From: Halovivax ruber XH-70
GTDB lineage: Archaea > Halobacteriota > Halobacteria > Halobacteriales > Natrialbaceae
Length of the DNA stretch: 64,000 nt
Direction of reading: 5' to 3'
Assembly: GCF_000328525.1 (NCBI RefSeq)
Contig: NC_019964.1
Span: forward strand, 372,001 to 436,000
Every line of letters begins with the position of its first letter. Position 1 is the first letter of the stretch. A program made the position numbers and the translations under genes. This document shows positions 34,731 through 43,755 of the stretch, one piece after another. Under the pieces are notes generated by a model. That model was not told the origin of the DNA, ran no database searches, and worked only from the letters and a program-made list of their open reading frames with translations.

Positions 34731-34844
34731 GGGCTTCGGTGGCCCGATCGATCACCGTACCCGGCACGTCGGCCCACCGAATCGACTCGTCGACGCGTTC
34801 TGTCGAGGGAACACTGATAGGCCTGTCCGTGCAACCACCGCGAC

Positions 34845-36206
34845 ATGGAGACGACAAACCCGGCGACGAACGAACGAATCGACACCTACGAGGCCGATTC
34901 GGCGGACGACGTCGATGCGGCGCTCGACCGTGCGACCGACGCGTACGCAGACTGGCGCGAGGTCCCGATGCGCGAACGCCAGGAACTGCTCGTCAACGCG
35001 GCAGCGATCCTTCGCGATCGCAAGCGAGAGTTTGCCGAACTGATGACCCGGGAGATGGGCAAACCGATCTCGCAGGCCGAGAGCGAGGTCGAGAAGTGTG
35101 CGTGGGGTTGTGAACACTACGCCGAGTACGCAGAAGCCTACCTCGCCGACGAGTACTACCCGAGCCCGCCGGGGACGACGGCCAAGACGCAGTACGATCC
35201 GATCGGCCCCGTGCTGGCGGTCATGCCGTGGAACTACCCCTTCTGGCAGGTGTTTCGCTTCGCCGCGCCCTCGCTCGCCGCGGGCAACGTCGGCCTGCTG
35301 AAACACGCCTCGAACGTCCCAGGCTGTGCGCTCGCGATCGAGGAGATCTTCCGCGAGGCGGGCTTCCCCGAGGGCGTCTTCCAGTCGCTGCTCATCCCGT
35401 CCGATCTGGTCGACGACATCGTCGAGGACGATCGCGTCCGCGCGGCGACGCTCACCGGAAGCGGCCCGGCGGGTCGTGCCGTGGCGTCGACCGCTGGTGA
35501 CCAGTTGAAACCGACCGTCCTCGAACTTGGCGGGAGCGACCCGTTCATCGTCTTCGACGACGCCGACCTCGACGCGGCCGCCGAGACCGGCGCGCTGGCG
35601 CGAAACCTGAACGGCGGCCAGTCCTGTATCGCCGCCAAGCGCTTCATCGTCCACGAGTCCGTCGCCGAGGCGTTCACCGAGAAACTCGTCGACGAGGTCG
35701 AAGCGCTCACCGTCGGCGACCCGATGGACGAGGACACCGACGTGGGGCCACAGTCCAGCGAGGGGGCGATGGAACACCTCCACGAACAGGTCGAGGCGAG
35801 CGTCGAGGCTGGCGCGACCGTTCTCGCGGGTGGCGAACCGATGGATCGAGAGGGCGCGTACTACCCGCCGACGGTCCTGACCGATATCCCGGCCAACTGC
35901 CCGGCCGACAGCGAGGAACTCTTCGGGCCCGTCGCCTCGGTCTTCACGGTCGGGGACGAAGCCCAAGCCATCGAGAAGGCCAACGACACGCGCTTCGGGC
36001 TCGGCGCGTCCATCTGGACCGAAGACCGCGACCGTGGCGAGCGCGTTGCCGGCCGGATCGACGCCGGTTGTACCTTCATCAACCAGCTCACGAAGTCCGA
36101 TCCGCGCGTCCCCTTCGGCGGTGTCAAGGACTCCGGCTACGGCCGTGAACTCTCGAAAGAAGGCATTCACGAGTTCGTCAACCGCAAGACCGTCTGGATC
36201 GAGTAA
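34845..36206 (+). CDS. Aldehyde dehydrogenase, succinate-semialdehyde dehydrogenase (Sad/GabD) type (453 aa)
   Basis: NAD(P)-dependent aldehyde oxidation. Catalytic Cys261 in GGQSCIAAKR, general base Glu227 in VLELGGSDPFIV, cofactor pocket VMPWNYPFWQ and LTGSGPAGRAVA, and the ending FGGVKDSGYGRELSKEGI. The combination NYPFWQVFR and the 453-aa length resemble the E. coli Sad (YneI) subgroup, which oxidises succinate semialdehyde. The natural substrate is inferred by similarity only. Monocistronic. Confidence 0.87.
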   Translation: METTNPATNERIDTYEADSADDVDAALDRATDAYADWREVPMRERQELLVNAAAILRDRKREFAELMTREMGKPISQAESEVEKCAWGCEHYAEYAEAYLADEYYPSPPGTTAKTQYDPIGPVLAVMPWNYPFWQVFRFAAPSLAAGNVGLLKHASNVPGCALAIEEIFREAGFPEGVFQSLLIPSDLVDDIVEDDRVRAATLTGSGPAGRAVASTAGDQLKPTVLELGGSDPFIVFDDADLDAAAETGALARNLNGGQSCIAAKRFIVHESVAEAFTEKLVDEVEALTVGDPMDEDTDVGPQSSEGAMEHLHEQVEASVEAGATVLAGGEPMDREGAYYPPTVLTDIPANCPADSEELFGPVASVFTVGDEAQAIEKANDTRFGLGASIWTEDRDRGERVAGRIDAGCTFINQLTKSDPRVPFGGVKDSGYGRELSKEGIHEFVNRKTVWIE

Positions 36207-36307
36207 CGACGCGGGGTCGCCGATTGCTACCCGACCACCACGCTGGAGGGGTTGCTAAATAGAGGGGTAAAATTTGTTAATGATGGCTAGATGGGGCCGG
36301 GTATATG

Positions 36308-36326
36308 GTAGCTACATTAATAAAAA
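36308..36326 (+). promoter_or_regulatory. Promoter of the Zn/Cd ATPase gene: GTAGCTAC palindrome plus TATA
   Basis: The palindrome GTAGCTAC (36308-36315) directly abuts an A/T-rich TATA element ATTAATAAAAA (36316-36326), 22-32 nt before the leaderless ATG at 36348. The surrounding 140 bp (36210-36347) are the most AT-rich intergenic stretch nearby. The palindrome is well placed for a metal-responsive repressor. Confidence 0.55.
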
Positions 36327-36347
36327 TCTGGCACCTAGGCAGATTCA

Positions 36348-38828
36348 ATGACTTCGACGGACGAGCAGCCGCCCGATTCGGACCCGGCTGTCGCCGAGTT
36401 CTCGGTCCCCGAGATGGACTGTCCCTCCTGTGCGGGGAAGGTCGAGAACGCGCTGGGGGGTGTCGAGGGCATCTCCGAGGCCGACCTGCGGCCGACGACC
36501 GGCTCGGTGTCGGTCGCGTACGACGCCGAGAATACCACTGATGCGGAGATTGCCGGTGCCATCGAGGGTGCCGGGTACGCGGTGACCGATTCGACCGACG
36601 AGCGTGCGCCGGCCGCTGAAGCCGGAGCGGGTGCAGATACGACCGGTGCGAACGACGCGGCAGGCGACGAGTCGCCGGCCATCTGGACGAGTTCGCGGGG
36701 GATCAAGACCTGGATCAGCGGCGTCTTCGTCGCACTCGGTCTCCTGTTCGAATTCTTCTTCCACGGAGCCAACGCCCAGGTCGGGACGCTCGTCGGGACC
36801 GACCTCTTTCTCGCCGACGTGCTCTTTCTCGTCGCCGTCGCCGTGGGTGGGCAAGAGATCCTTCGCGGCGGCTACTACTCGGCGAAACTCCGCAACCTCG
36901 ACATCGACTTCCTGATGTCCGCCGCGATCGTCGGCGCCCTGGTCGCGAGTCTCGCGTTCGGCGAGGCGCTGTACTTCGAGGCCGCGACGCTCGCGTTCCT
37001 CTTCAGCGTCGCCGAACTCCTGGAGACGGCCTCGATGGACCGGGCGCGCAACTCCCTGCGGGAGCTGATGGACCTCTCGCCGGACGAGGCGACCGTGCGG
37101 CGCGACGGCGAGGAAGTGACGGTTCCCGTCGAGGCGGTCGACGTGGGCGACGTCGTCCTCGTCAAGCCCGGCGAGAAGATCCCGACCGACGGCACCGTCG
37201 TCAACGGCGAGCGCAGCGAGGGATCGGAGCCCGCTCGAGCGAACGGGAACTCCGTGAGCGCCGTCAATCAGGCGCCGATCACGGGCGAGAGCGTCCCCGT
37301 CGACAAGACCGAGGGTGACGAGGTCTACGCCGGGACGATCAACGAGAGTGGCTACCTCGAAGTGTCGGTCACCGCAGCGGCCGGCGACGACACGCTCTCG
37401 CGGATCGTCTCCATGGTCGAGGACGCCCAGGCGAACAAGACAGACCGTGAGCAGTTCGTCGAGCGCTTCGCGGACTACTACACGCCCGTCGTCGTCGCCT
37501 TCGCGATCGTCATCACGCTCGCCAGTCCCGCCGTCCTCGGGACCACGTGGCCGACGGCCGTCGTCTACGGCCTGACGCTGCTGGTGCTCGCCTGCCCCTG
37601 CGCGTTCGTCATCTCGACGCCCGTCTCCGTCGTCTCCGGCATCACGAGCGCCGCGAAGAACGGCGTCCTCGTCAAGGGTGGAAATCACTTGGAGGCGATG
37701 GGCGCAGTCGACGTCGTCGCACTCGACAAGACGGGCACCCTGACGAAGGGTGAACTCACCGTCACCGATGTCGTTCCGCTGTCCGACAACACCGAGGCCG
37801 ACGTCCTCCGCTGTGCGCGCGGGCTCGAACGTCGCAGCGAACACCCGATCGGCGAGGCCATCGTCGACGCGGCCGACGAGGTCGGCGTCGCCGAGCGCGA
37901 CGTCGCCGACTTCGAGAGCCTCACGGGAAAGGGCGTCCGCGCCGAACTGGACGGGACGACCCACTTCGCCGGCAAGCCCGGCCTCTTCGAAGACTTCGGC
38001 TTTGATCTCTCGCACGTCCACGCCGCGACCGACGGGGGTGTGGTCACGCAGACGGCGCGCGACCTGTGCGACCGGAACAACTGCCTCGACCTGCTGGAGG
38101 AGACCGTCCCCGAACTGCAGGCCGAGGGCAAGACGGTCGTCCTCGTCGGCACCGAGGACGAACTCGAGGGCGTGATCGCCGTCGCGGACGAGATTCGCCC
38201 CGACGCGAAACGGACCATCCAGCGCTTGCGCGATCTCGGCGTCGAGCGGACCGTCATGCTCACCGGGGACAACGCGCGGACGGCCGCCACCATCGCCGAG
38301 CGGGTGGGCGTCGACGACTACCGGGCGGAACTCCTCCCCGAGGAGAAGGTGGCCGCCATCGAGGAATTGATGGACGGCCACGACGATGGCGACGAGCACC
38401 GGTCGGTCGCTACCGGGACTACCGGCGGCGTGGCGATGGTCGGCGACGGCATCAACGACGCGCCTGCGCTGGCGACCGCTACCGTCGGCGTCGCGATGGG
38501 CGCCGCGGGGACCGACACGGCGCTCGAAACCGCCGATATCGCCCTCATGGGCGACGATATCGCGAAACTTCCCTACCTCTACGAACTCGCCCACGACGCC
38601 AACGGCGTCATCCGGCAGAACATCTGGGCCAGCCTCGGGATCAAGGCCGCGCTCGCGGTCGGCGTCCCCTTCGGGCTCGTCCCCATCTGGCTGGCCGTCC
38701 TCGCAGGCGACGCCGGGATGACCGTCGGCGTCACCGGCAACGCGATGCGCCTCTCGCGGATCGAGCCGGAGTCGGTCGAACCGAGCACGGTCGATCGGGA
38801 GTCGGGGCGAATTGATACCGTCCAGTGA
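36348..38828 (+). CDS. zntA: Zn/Cd/Pb-type P1B ATPase with HMA domain (826 aa)
   Basis: The N-terminal HMA domain starts PEMDCPSCAGKVENAL with metal-binding Cys25 and Cys28 (preceded by Asp24, as in Zn/Cd/Pb pumps). The transmembrane site is CPC (416-418, LACPCAFVIS), the phosphorylation Asp is 460 (LDKTGTLTKG), and SEHPIGEAI, TGDNARTAA and GDGINDAPAL follow. The last helix has AGDAGMTVGVTGNAMRL, with the Asp of the P1B-2 (Zn/Cd/Pb) subgroup. It exports divalent metals. It stands alone with its own promoter and palindrome, distinct from the CopB-type pump at 19301. Confidence 0.93.
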   Translation: MTSTDEQPPDSDPAVAEFSVPEMDCPSCAGKVENALGGVEGISEADLRPTTGSVSVAYDAENTTDAEIAGAIEGAGYAVTDSTDERAPAAEAGAGADTTGANDAAGDESPAIWTSSRGIKTWISGVFVALGLLFEFFFHGANAQVGTLVGTDLFLADVLFLVAVAVGGQEILRGGYYSAKLRNLDIDFLMSAAIVGALVASLAFGEALYFEAATLAFLFSVAELLETASMDRARNSLRELMDLSPDEATVRRDGEEVTVPVEAVDVGDVVLVKPGEKIPTDGTVVNGERSEGSEPARANGNSVSAVNQAPITGESVPVDKTEGDEVYAGTINESGYLEVSVTAAAGDDTLSRIVSMVEDAQANKTDREQFVERFADYYTPVVVAFAIVITLASPAVLGTTWPTAVVYGLTLLVLACPCAFVISTPVSVVSGITSAAKNGVLVKGGNHLEAMGAVDVVALDKTGTLTKGELTVTDVVPLSDNTEADVLRCARGLERRSEHPIGEAIVDAADEVGVAERDVADFESLTGKGVRAELDGTTHFAGKPGLFEDFGFDLSHVHAATDGGVVTQTARDLCDRNNCLDLLEETVPELQAEGKTVVLVGTEDELEGVIAVADEIRPDAKRTIQRLRDLGVERTVMLTGDNARTAATIAERVGVDDYRAELLPEEKVAAIEELMDGHDDGDEHRSVATGTTGGVAMVGDGINDAPALATATVGVAMGAAGTDTALETADIALMGDDIAKLPYLYELAHDANGVIRQNIWASLGIKAALAVGVPFGLVPIWLAVLAGDAGMTVGVTGNAMRLSRIEPESVEPSTVDRESGRIDTVQ

Positions 38829-38924
38829 GCACGGACCGTGTGCACCGTTCCGAAATCGCGCACTTAGCTGGTGGCCACGTACAGGGAACGATGTAGGGGC
38901 CAGGCCAGCGATGCCCCGATAGGA

Positions 38925-39266
38925 ATGGCCACTGTCGAGACCGTCCTGTCGTCGATCTTCAGCACGATTCCCGAACTCCACGCCGGTCAGCTCGGACTGC
39001 TCGCCGGGATCATCGTCGGACTCCTCTACTGGCACGGCTTCCAACGGGAGTCGCTGGGTCTCCTCACCGGGTTCTACCTCCTCGCGCTTGGTATCGTCCC
39101 CGCATCGACGACGGGTCTGGCCGTCGTTCAGGTCAAACCGTGGTACTTCTGCACGCTCCTCGTCGGAGCCACGCTCGCGGCGATCTGTGTTCGGTCGCTG
39201 TGGTGCTGGCTTCCCCTGCCCGCTCGCTCGCGGTCGTCCTCACCCGTCGGTCAGCGGGAATTCTGA
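38925..39266 (+). CDS. Membrane protein with about three helices (113 aa)
   Basis: LGLLAGIIVGLLYWHGF, SLGLLTGFYLLALGIVP and WYFCTLLVGATLAAICVRSLW form three probable transmembrane helices. The tail (ARSRSSSPVGQREF) looks less conserved. I know no family function. ATG at 38925 (MATVETVLSS). Confidence 0.65.
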   Translation: MATVETVLSSIFSTIPELHAGQLGLLAGIIVGLLYWHGFQRESLGLLTGFYLLALGIVPASTTGLAVVQVKPWYFCTLLVGATLAAICVRSLWCWLPLPARSRSSSPVGQREF

Positions 39267-39366
39267 CGGGGCAGGGTTGTCGCCACCGCTTCGAGAAACC
39301 GGTCGCGGTCGTCGAATCTGGTGGCCCTGAAATACACTGGGACCCTCGCTTGCCGCGTCCTTCGGG

Positions 39367-39594
39367 TTAGAAATCCACAGCGACGCGACACCCGCATGGA
39401 TCGAGGACCTGTGTCGTCGGGCCGTTCATCGTGATCTGGAAGACGGGCCAGTGACACCGCGGACACCGTCTGTCGGTCGGCAGCGCCTCGTCGGGGACCT
39501 CGCTCATGTCGACACCCGCCAACTCCCGCGGATCGAGCCTCGTCCAGTCGTCGATCGCTGCCAACCCGTTTGGTGACTCGTCGCCGTCACTCAT
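39367..39594 (-). CDS. Small zinc-ribbon-like protein (75 aa)
   Basis: Acidic N-terminal half, then a four-cysteine arrangement: RRCPRCHWPVFQIT and QVLDPCGCRVAVDF (CxxC and CxC), probably one zinc site. No function known. Haloarchaeal genomes encode many such small zinc-finger proteins. The ATG at 39594 is followed directly by a D/E-rich segment. Confidence 0.68.
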   Translation of the reverse strand: MSDGDESPNGLAAIDDWTRLDPRELAGVDMSEVPDEALPTDRRCPRCHWPVFQITMNGPTTQVLDPCGCRVAVDF

Positions 39595-39976
39595 CTGCCC
39601 CTCCCGTCTCGAGGCGTCCGTTCGGCGGCCATTCTACACAATTATTTACGCTCGATAGGCATATATCTATTGACTGTGGCTGATCGAAATACTTCCGCGG
39701 AACAGCCGACCTGGACGAAAATTTTCGCCTCCGGTAGGCTAATATTCCTGTAGCGAACACGTGGGACGTGTCGGCATCCCTGCGAGGCATCACACTGGGG
39801 ACGGATCGGCCTTCCATCCGATCCACTGCCGACAGTTTTGCGTCACCAACCTCGCCTTCGTCCTGTCGAACGGATCGCGCCCTCGATCGAACGTTCCCCG
39901 CATCCCCGTCGCCGACCGCTCGCGGAAACCGGGGCCTACAAATACGACGAGTCGAATGGTTCGAATAGAGACTCAC
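39595..39976. other. 382-bp divergent intergenic region with a 12-bp palindrome
   Basis: The first 120 bp are AT-rich and include CATATATCTATTG. The perfect palindrome CGAAAATTTTCG lies at 39716-39727. A TATA-like CCTACAAATAC at about 39936-39946 serves the gene at 39977. No gene supported. Confidence 0.5.
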
Positions 39977-40228
39977 ATGTCGAGTATCGTAGTTCCGACC
40001 GGCGTCGCGCTCCTCGGCGGCGCCGATCTGACGTTCCTGGTGACGATCGCCGCGTCGGGCTTTCTGGCCCTGTCGGTGGTGTTCTTCACCGCCATCGCGG
40101 TCGGCCCGCACGTGAAACCATCGGCCCTCTCGGAGGACCAGAAAACCGCTGTCATCGGTCTCGGGGCCGCACTCGCCGGTACGACCTGGATGGTCGCCCT
40201 CCTGCTCGCCGCGAGTAGACTGAGCTGA
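39977..40228 (+). CDS. Small membrane protein with two helices (83 aa)
   Basis: ADLTFLVTIAASGFLALSVVFFTAIAVG and TAVIGLGAALAGTTWMVALLLAA are two hydrophobic helices separated by PHVKPSALSEDQK. Function unknown. ATG 39977 is preferred (TATA about 35 nt upstream). An in-frame ATG at 39956 is possible. Confidence 0.6.
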   Translation: MSSIVVPTGVALLGGADLTFLVTIAASGFLALSVVFFTAIAVGPHVKPSALSEDQKTAVIGLGAALAGTTWMVALLLAASRLS

Positions 40229-40609
40229 ACGCGACGACTGCCGAACCCCGTCGACGATCTGTCGTCCGACCCGCTCTCCCGTCAGTTTCTCACTTCTCCC
40301 CTCGTTCGATAGCCACTGCCGACTGTCGCGTTCGCGGTTTCGCGATTCTCACCCGAATCGCGCTACTCGCGGCTCGTTCCGTTCACCGCTCGTATTTTCG
40401 GCCTGACGGCCTCAAACCGCGCTACTCGTGGCTTCGCCGCTCGTTGTTCCGAGACCTTCGCTCACGATGTTCGCTCAGCCCTCGCTGCTCACGCCTTCGG
40501 CGTTCGCATAACCGCGGTTCTCACTTCGTTCGAACCGCGCGCCTCACGGGTCGTTCCTCCCCGTTCGTCTGTCCGAGATTCTCACTCGCTTCGCTCGTTC
40601 CGAATCCCG
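40229..40609. repeat. Hairpin-rich intergenic region, three related hairpins with TTCTCAC loops
   Basis: Hairpin A: CGCGATTC (40341-40348) with GAATCGCG (40355-40362). Hairpin B: CGCGGTTC (40513-40520) with GAACCGCG (40532-40539). A third at about 40572-40605 has GATTC...GAATC. All have TCAC at the loop start and are followed by GCTACTC- or GCCTCAC-like sequence. A further copy of CGCGCTACTCG lies at 40418-40428. No gene. Confidence 0.75.
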
Positions 40610-41689
40610 CTACTCAAACACAAACGTCCCGTTTTCCTGAATCGTCTCGCCGTCCACCTCGATGAACGAGTCCTCGCTCATGTCGACGATCATGTCGACG
40701 TGGACCGACGAGTCGTTGGCCTCGTTCTCGTCGCCGACGGTCTCGTCGTAGGCGCGGCCGACGGCCATGTGGACGGTGTCGCCCATCTTCTCGTCGAAGA
40801 GCATGTTGTAGGTGAAGACGTCGATGTCGCGGTTCATGCCGATCCCGAGTTCGCCGAGGCGACGGGCGCCGTCGTCCGTCTCGAGGACCTCGGTGAGGAC
40901 CGCCTCGTTCTTTTCGGCCTCGTGGGAGACGACCTCGCCGTTCTCGAACTCGAGGAAGGCGTCGGTGACCTCGCGTCCCTGGTGGTACAGCGGCATGTCG
41001 AAGCGGACCGTTCCTTCGACGGAGTCGACGACGGGGGCGGTGAAGACCTCGCCGCCGGGGAGGTTGAACTTGCCGTGGTCGTTGATGGCCGCGTTGCCCG
41101 CGATGGACATCGTCACGTCGGTCTCCTCGCCGCTCACGATGTGCACCTCGTCGGCGGGATTCAGGAGGTCGACGAGCTGTTCCTGGTGCTCGCGCTGGTC
41201 GTCCCAGTCCTTGTTGACGGCGTCCCAGACGAAGTTCTCGTAGCCTTCCGTACTCATCTCGGCGAGCTGTGCGTTGCCGGGCGAGGGGTACTGGGTGAGA
41301 CACCAGCGCTTGCCCAGTCGCTCCTCCATGATCGGTCGGTACGCCTGCTGGTAGGCGGTGTTCGTCGCGGGCGGGACGTCGCTCGTCTCGGTGGCGTTCG
41401 GCCCCGCGCGGACGGCGATGTAGACGTCGGTCTCCTCGATGAGGGCGAGTTCGTGCTCCGGCGTCTCGAAGTCCTCGCCGGCGGCTTTGAGGTGTGCGCG
41501 GCTGGTTCGCTTGCCGGCTCGTTTGACCGTCCAGAGTGGCTTCGCCCCGGCGTCGCCGATCTCCTCGAAAAGGGCGACGACGAGGTCCTCGGCGACCGGG
41601 TGCGCGTCGACGACGACGGTGTCTCCTTCCTGCAGATCGACCGAGTGGTTCGCGATGACGGCTGCGTGTTCGCGGATACGCGGATCCAT
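40610..41689 (-). CDS. M29-family aminopeptidase (359 aa)
   Basis: Metal-dependent exoaminopeptidase of the thermophilic (AmpS/PepS) family. Recognised by LQEGDTVVVDAHPVAEDLVVALFEE near the start, the central LNPADEVHIVSGEETDVTMS, the catalytic region GKFNLPGGEVFTAPVVDSVEGTV, and the end NRDIDVFTYNMLFDEKMGDT with HMAVGRAYDE. The ATG at 41689 (MDPRIREHAAVIANHS) is typical. An in-frame ATG at 41716 would add nine residues. Cuts N-terminal residues from peptides in the cytoplasm. Confidence 0.87.
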   Translation of the reverse strand: MDPRIREHAAVIANHSVDLQEGDTVVVDAHPVAEDLVVALFEEIGDAGAKPLWTVKRAGKRTSRAHLKAAGEDFETPEHELALIEETDVYIAVRAGPNATETSDVPPATNTAYQQAYRPIMEERLGKRWCLTQYPSPGNAQLAEMSTEGYENFVWDAVNKDWDDQREHQEQLVDLLNPADEVHIVSGEETDVTMSIAGNAAINDHGKFNLPGGEVFTAPVVDSVEGTVRFDMPLYHQGREVTDAFLEFENGEVVSHEAEKNEAVLTEVLETDDGARRLGELGIGMNRDIDVFTYNMLFDEKMGDTVHMAVGRAYDETVGDENEANDSSVHVDMIVDMSEDSFIEVDGETIQENGTFVFE

Positions 41690-41894
41690 GGGCGTCGGTT
41701 GCGCCAGCGGTCGCATACCCCTTTCGTTTCGATGGACCGGCTGCCGGCGTAACCACCGTCCAGGTATCCGGCCCTGCTGGCGCCGCCCGACGGGTGTCGA
41801 GCGGCTACAGAGACGATCAGTCGGGCGGTTCGCGTCACTCGGCGAACGCGGCCGGGAACGGCCCTTTTTTCTCCGGTCGGTGGGTAGGGAGGTC

Positions 41895-42911
41895 ATGATC
41901 GACTGTCGCTCCGACACCGTCACCACACCCGACGAGCACATGCGCGAGACGGCCGCGTCGGCCGACGTGGGCGACGACGTCTACGGCGAAGACCCGACCG
42001 TGAACGAACTCGAACGGCGCGCCGCCGAGCGCGTCGGGATGGACGCCGCGCTGTTCGTCCCGACGGGGACGATGGGTAACCAGATCGCCGTCCGGGTCCA
42101 CACCGAACGCGGCCAGGAGGTCCTGACGGATCGCAAGAGCCACGTCGTAAAGTACGAACTCGGCGGACTGGCCCAGCACGCCGGGTTGCAGGTGCGAATG
42201 CTCGATACCGAACGCGGCGTCCCCACACCGGAGCAGGTGGCCGCTGGTTACGTCGACGAAGACCTCCACCGACCGGGGACCGGCCTGCTCACACTCGAAA
42301 ACACGCACAACGCTCGCGGTGGCCTCGCCATCGATCCCGACGCCATCGCCGCGGCGGCCGAGGCGGCCCACGAGCGCGACGTCCCCGTCCACTTGGACGG
42401 CGCACGCGTCTTCAACGCCACGACGGCGCTGGACGTGCCGGTCACCGATATCACCGATCACGCCGACTCGGTCATGTTCTGCCTGTCGAAGGGCCTCGGC
42501 GCGCCCGTCGGTTCCATGCTGGCCGGCGACGCGGACTTCATCGAGCGCGCCCGGCGCACCCGAAAACTCTTCGGCGGCGGGATGCGCCAGATCGGTATCG
42601 TCGCCGGTCCCGGCCTCGATGCGCTCGAGAACGTCTCCGATCTCGCGGCCGATCACGACCGTGCCGACCGGCTCGCAGCAGGCCTCGCCGACGTCGACGG
42701 GTTCGACGTGTCCGATCCGGAGACGAACATCGTCCTCGCCGACGTCGCTGGCACCGGCCTCGACGCGGAGAGCGTCCTCGAGCGACTGGAGTCTGCCGGC
42801 GTCCTCGCCACGCAGTTCGGGCCGACGACCATCCGATTCTGTACCCACCGCGATCTCGACGACGCCGACATCGAAGCGGTGATCGACCGGGTGACGACCG
42901 CGTTCGAGTAA
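41895..42911 (+). CDS. ltaE: Threonine aldolase (338 aa)
   Basis: PLP-dependent cleavage of threonine to glycine and acetaldehyde. MIDCRSDTVTTPDEHMR is the diagnostic N-terminus, DVGDDVYGEDPTVNELE follows, LFVPTGTMGNQIA holds the cofactor site, LLTLENTHNARGG and the PLP lysine segment MFCLSKGLGAPVGSMLAG are present. The protein ends shortly after the C-terminal domain. Divergent from the aminopeptidase gene. Confidence 0.92.
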   Translation: MIDCRSDTVTTPDEHMRETAASADVGDDVYGEDPTVNELERRAAERVGMDAALFVPTGTMGNQIAVRVHTERGQEVLTDRKSHVVKYELGGLAQHAGLQVRMLDTERGVPTPEQVAAGYVDEDLHRPGTGLLTLENTHNARGGLAIDPDAIAAAAEAAHERDVPVHLDGARVFNATTALDVPVTDITDHADSVMFCLSKGLGAPVGSMLAGDADFIERARRTRKLFGGGMRQIGIVAGPGLDALENVSDLAADHDRADRLAAGLADVDGFDVSDPETNIVLADVAGTGLDAESVLERLESAGVLATQFGPTTIRFCTHRDLDDADIEAVIDRVTTAFE

Positions 42912-42997
42912 CGACGCTGGTGCTGTTCAGCCGGTGATTTCTGCGTTCGATGGTTCTCCTCGGCCGGTCGGGGTGTCACTCGATCGGATTGCGACGA

Positions 42998-43126
42998 TTA
43001 CTTTTCCAGCCCGTCGCGGAACTCGAGGACGGTCCGTCGGAGGAGCAAGTAGGTAAAGAAGATCAGGGTGAGCAGGATGACGACGATCGCGATGATCACC
43101 GGATCTTCGGTTATCGAACCCAACAT
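42998..43126 (-). CDS. 42-aa single-helix membrane protein
   Basis: MLGSITEDPVIIAIVVILLT opens a helix (VIIAIVVILLTLIFFTYLLL) followed by RRTVLEFRDGLEK, a positively charged cytoplasmic end. Codon use is normal for the genome. No function known. Similar mini-proteins appear at 48298 and 59772. Confidence 0.6.
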   Translation of the reverse strand: MLGSITEDPVIIAIVVILLTLIFFTYLLLRRTVLEFRDGLEK

Positions 43127-43197
43127 ACTGGCCTGTACAGTCGGGGGTGGGAAAGCTGTTTCGAAGCCACCAGTCGTGGACCAAACCCGCCGTCTCG

Positions 43198-43273
43198 CCC
43201 ACAACCGGCTTCCGGCGGAGCACCGCCGTGGCTCACCCACAACCGGTTCCCGGTCGAGCAGCGCCATGGCTAA
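43198..43273. repeat. Two tandem copies of a 38-bp unit
   Basis: Units 43198-43235 and 43236-43273 share CCCACAACCGG, CCGG, GAGCA and GCC.TGGCT with about eight differences. Confidence 0.8.
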
Positions 43274-43590
43274 AAATCGCGTTTTACCTTGGCGGAGTTA
43301 TATCTCTCGGGAGGGTGTAGCGATCGTATGCCCTGGTCGGCCCTCGCCGGTGAGCTCGATCGGGGCGTCCCGTGTCCGGGGGTCTACCTGACATCCACTG
43401 GTTCCCGTCGGCGTCTCCCGGCCGGACCCGTCACACCGTGTCGAGTCCGGTAGCGGCCGACGGCGAACTGTCCCACCGTTCACCGGCTGTGTGACACGGC
43501 TCGCCCGGGCCGTGTCACTGCGACGACGCGTCGGCCCACCTCGCCTGCCCAGCCCTCTCCGGTGGGCCGTCGTCCGACGAAGTCCCCGCT

Positions 43591-43689
43591 GACGCCTGCT
43601 ACCGTCGTGTCCTCCCCGACGCCTGTTGTCGCCGAGTCCTCGCCGACACCTGCTATCGTCGAGTCCTCACAGACACCTCTTGTCGCCCG
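43591..43689. repeat. 27-bp tandem repeat, three full copies and a partial fourth
   Basis: Units at 43591-43617, 43618-43644, 43645-43671 and a partial from 43672. Consensus pieces GACRCCTG, TCGYCGAGTCCTC. The 27-bp period keeps reading frame (9 codons), and on the minus strand it would encode GVxEDSxxx repeats. Confidence 0.8.
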
Positions 43690-43755
43690 ATGCAAGACAC
43701 ACGTCTCTGTATCCGATCACTACCGCGACGAGAAACCGCTTGTACCCAATCGGCG

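Larger units (their letters stand above)
43127..43755. other. 629-bp region with two tandem repeat arrays, no secure gene
   Basis: Contains the 38-bp tandem duplication at 43198-43273 and the 27-bp array at 43591-43689. A TATA-like TTATATC lies at 43299-43305. Frames here have repetitive translations (for example GVGEDSATT-type 9-residue repeats on the minus strand, 43480-43695), but lack other support. Confidence 0.6.

Noticed and set aside
36345-39044. Very long open frame (899 codons) on the minus strand
   Set aside because: It is the antisense shadow of the Zn/Cd ATPase gene. It lacks family motifs and arises from the G/C-rich third positions.
43480-43695. 71-codon minus-strand ORF with GVGEDS repeats
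   Set aside because: No start-site promoter or conserved domain; its content comes from the 27-bp repeat. Kept only as a finding.
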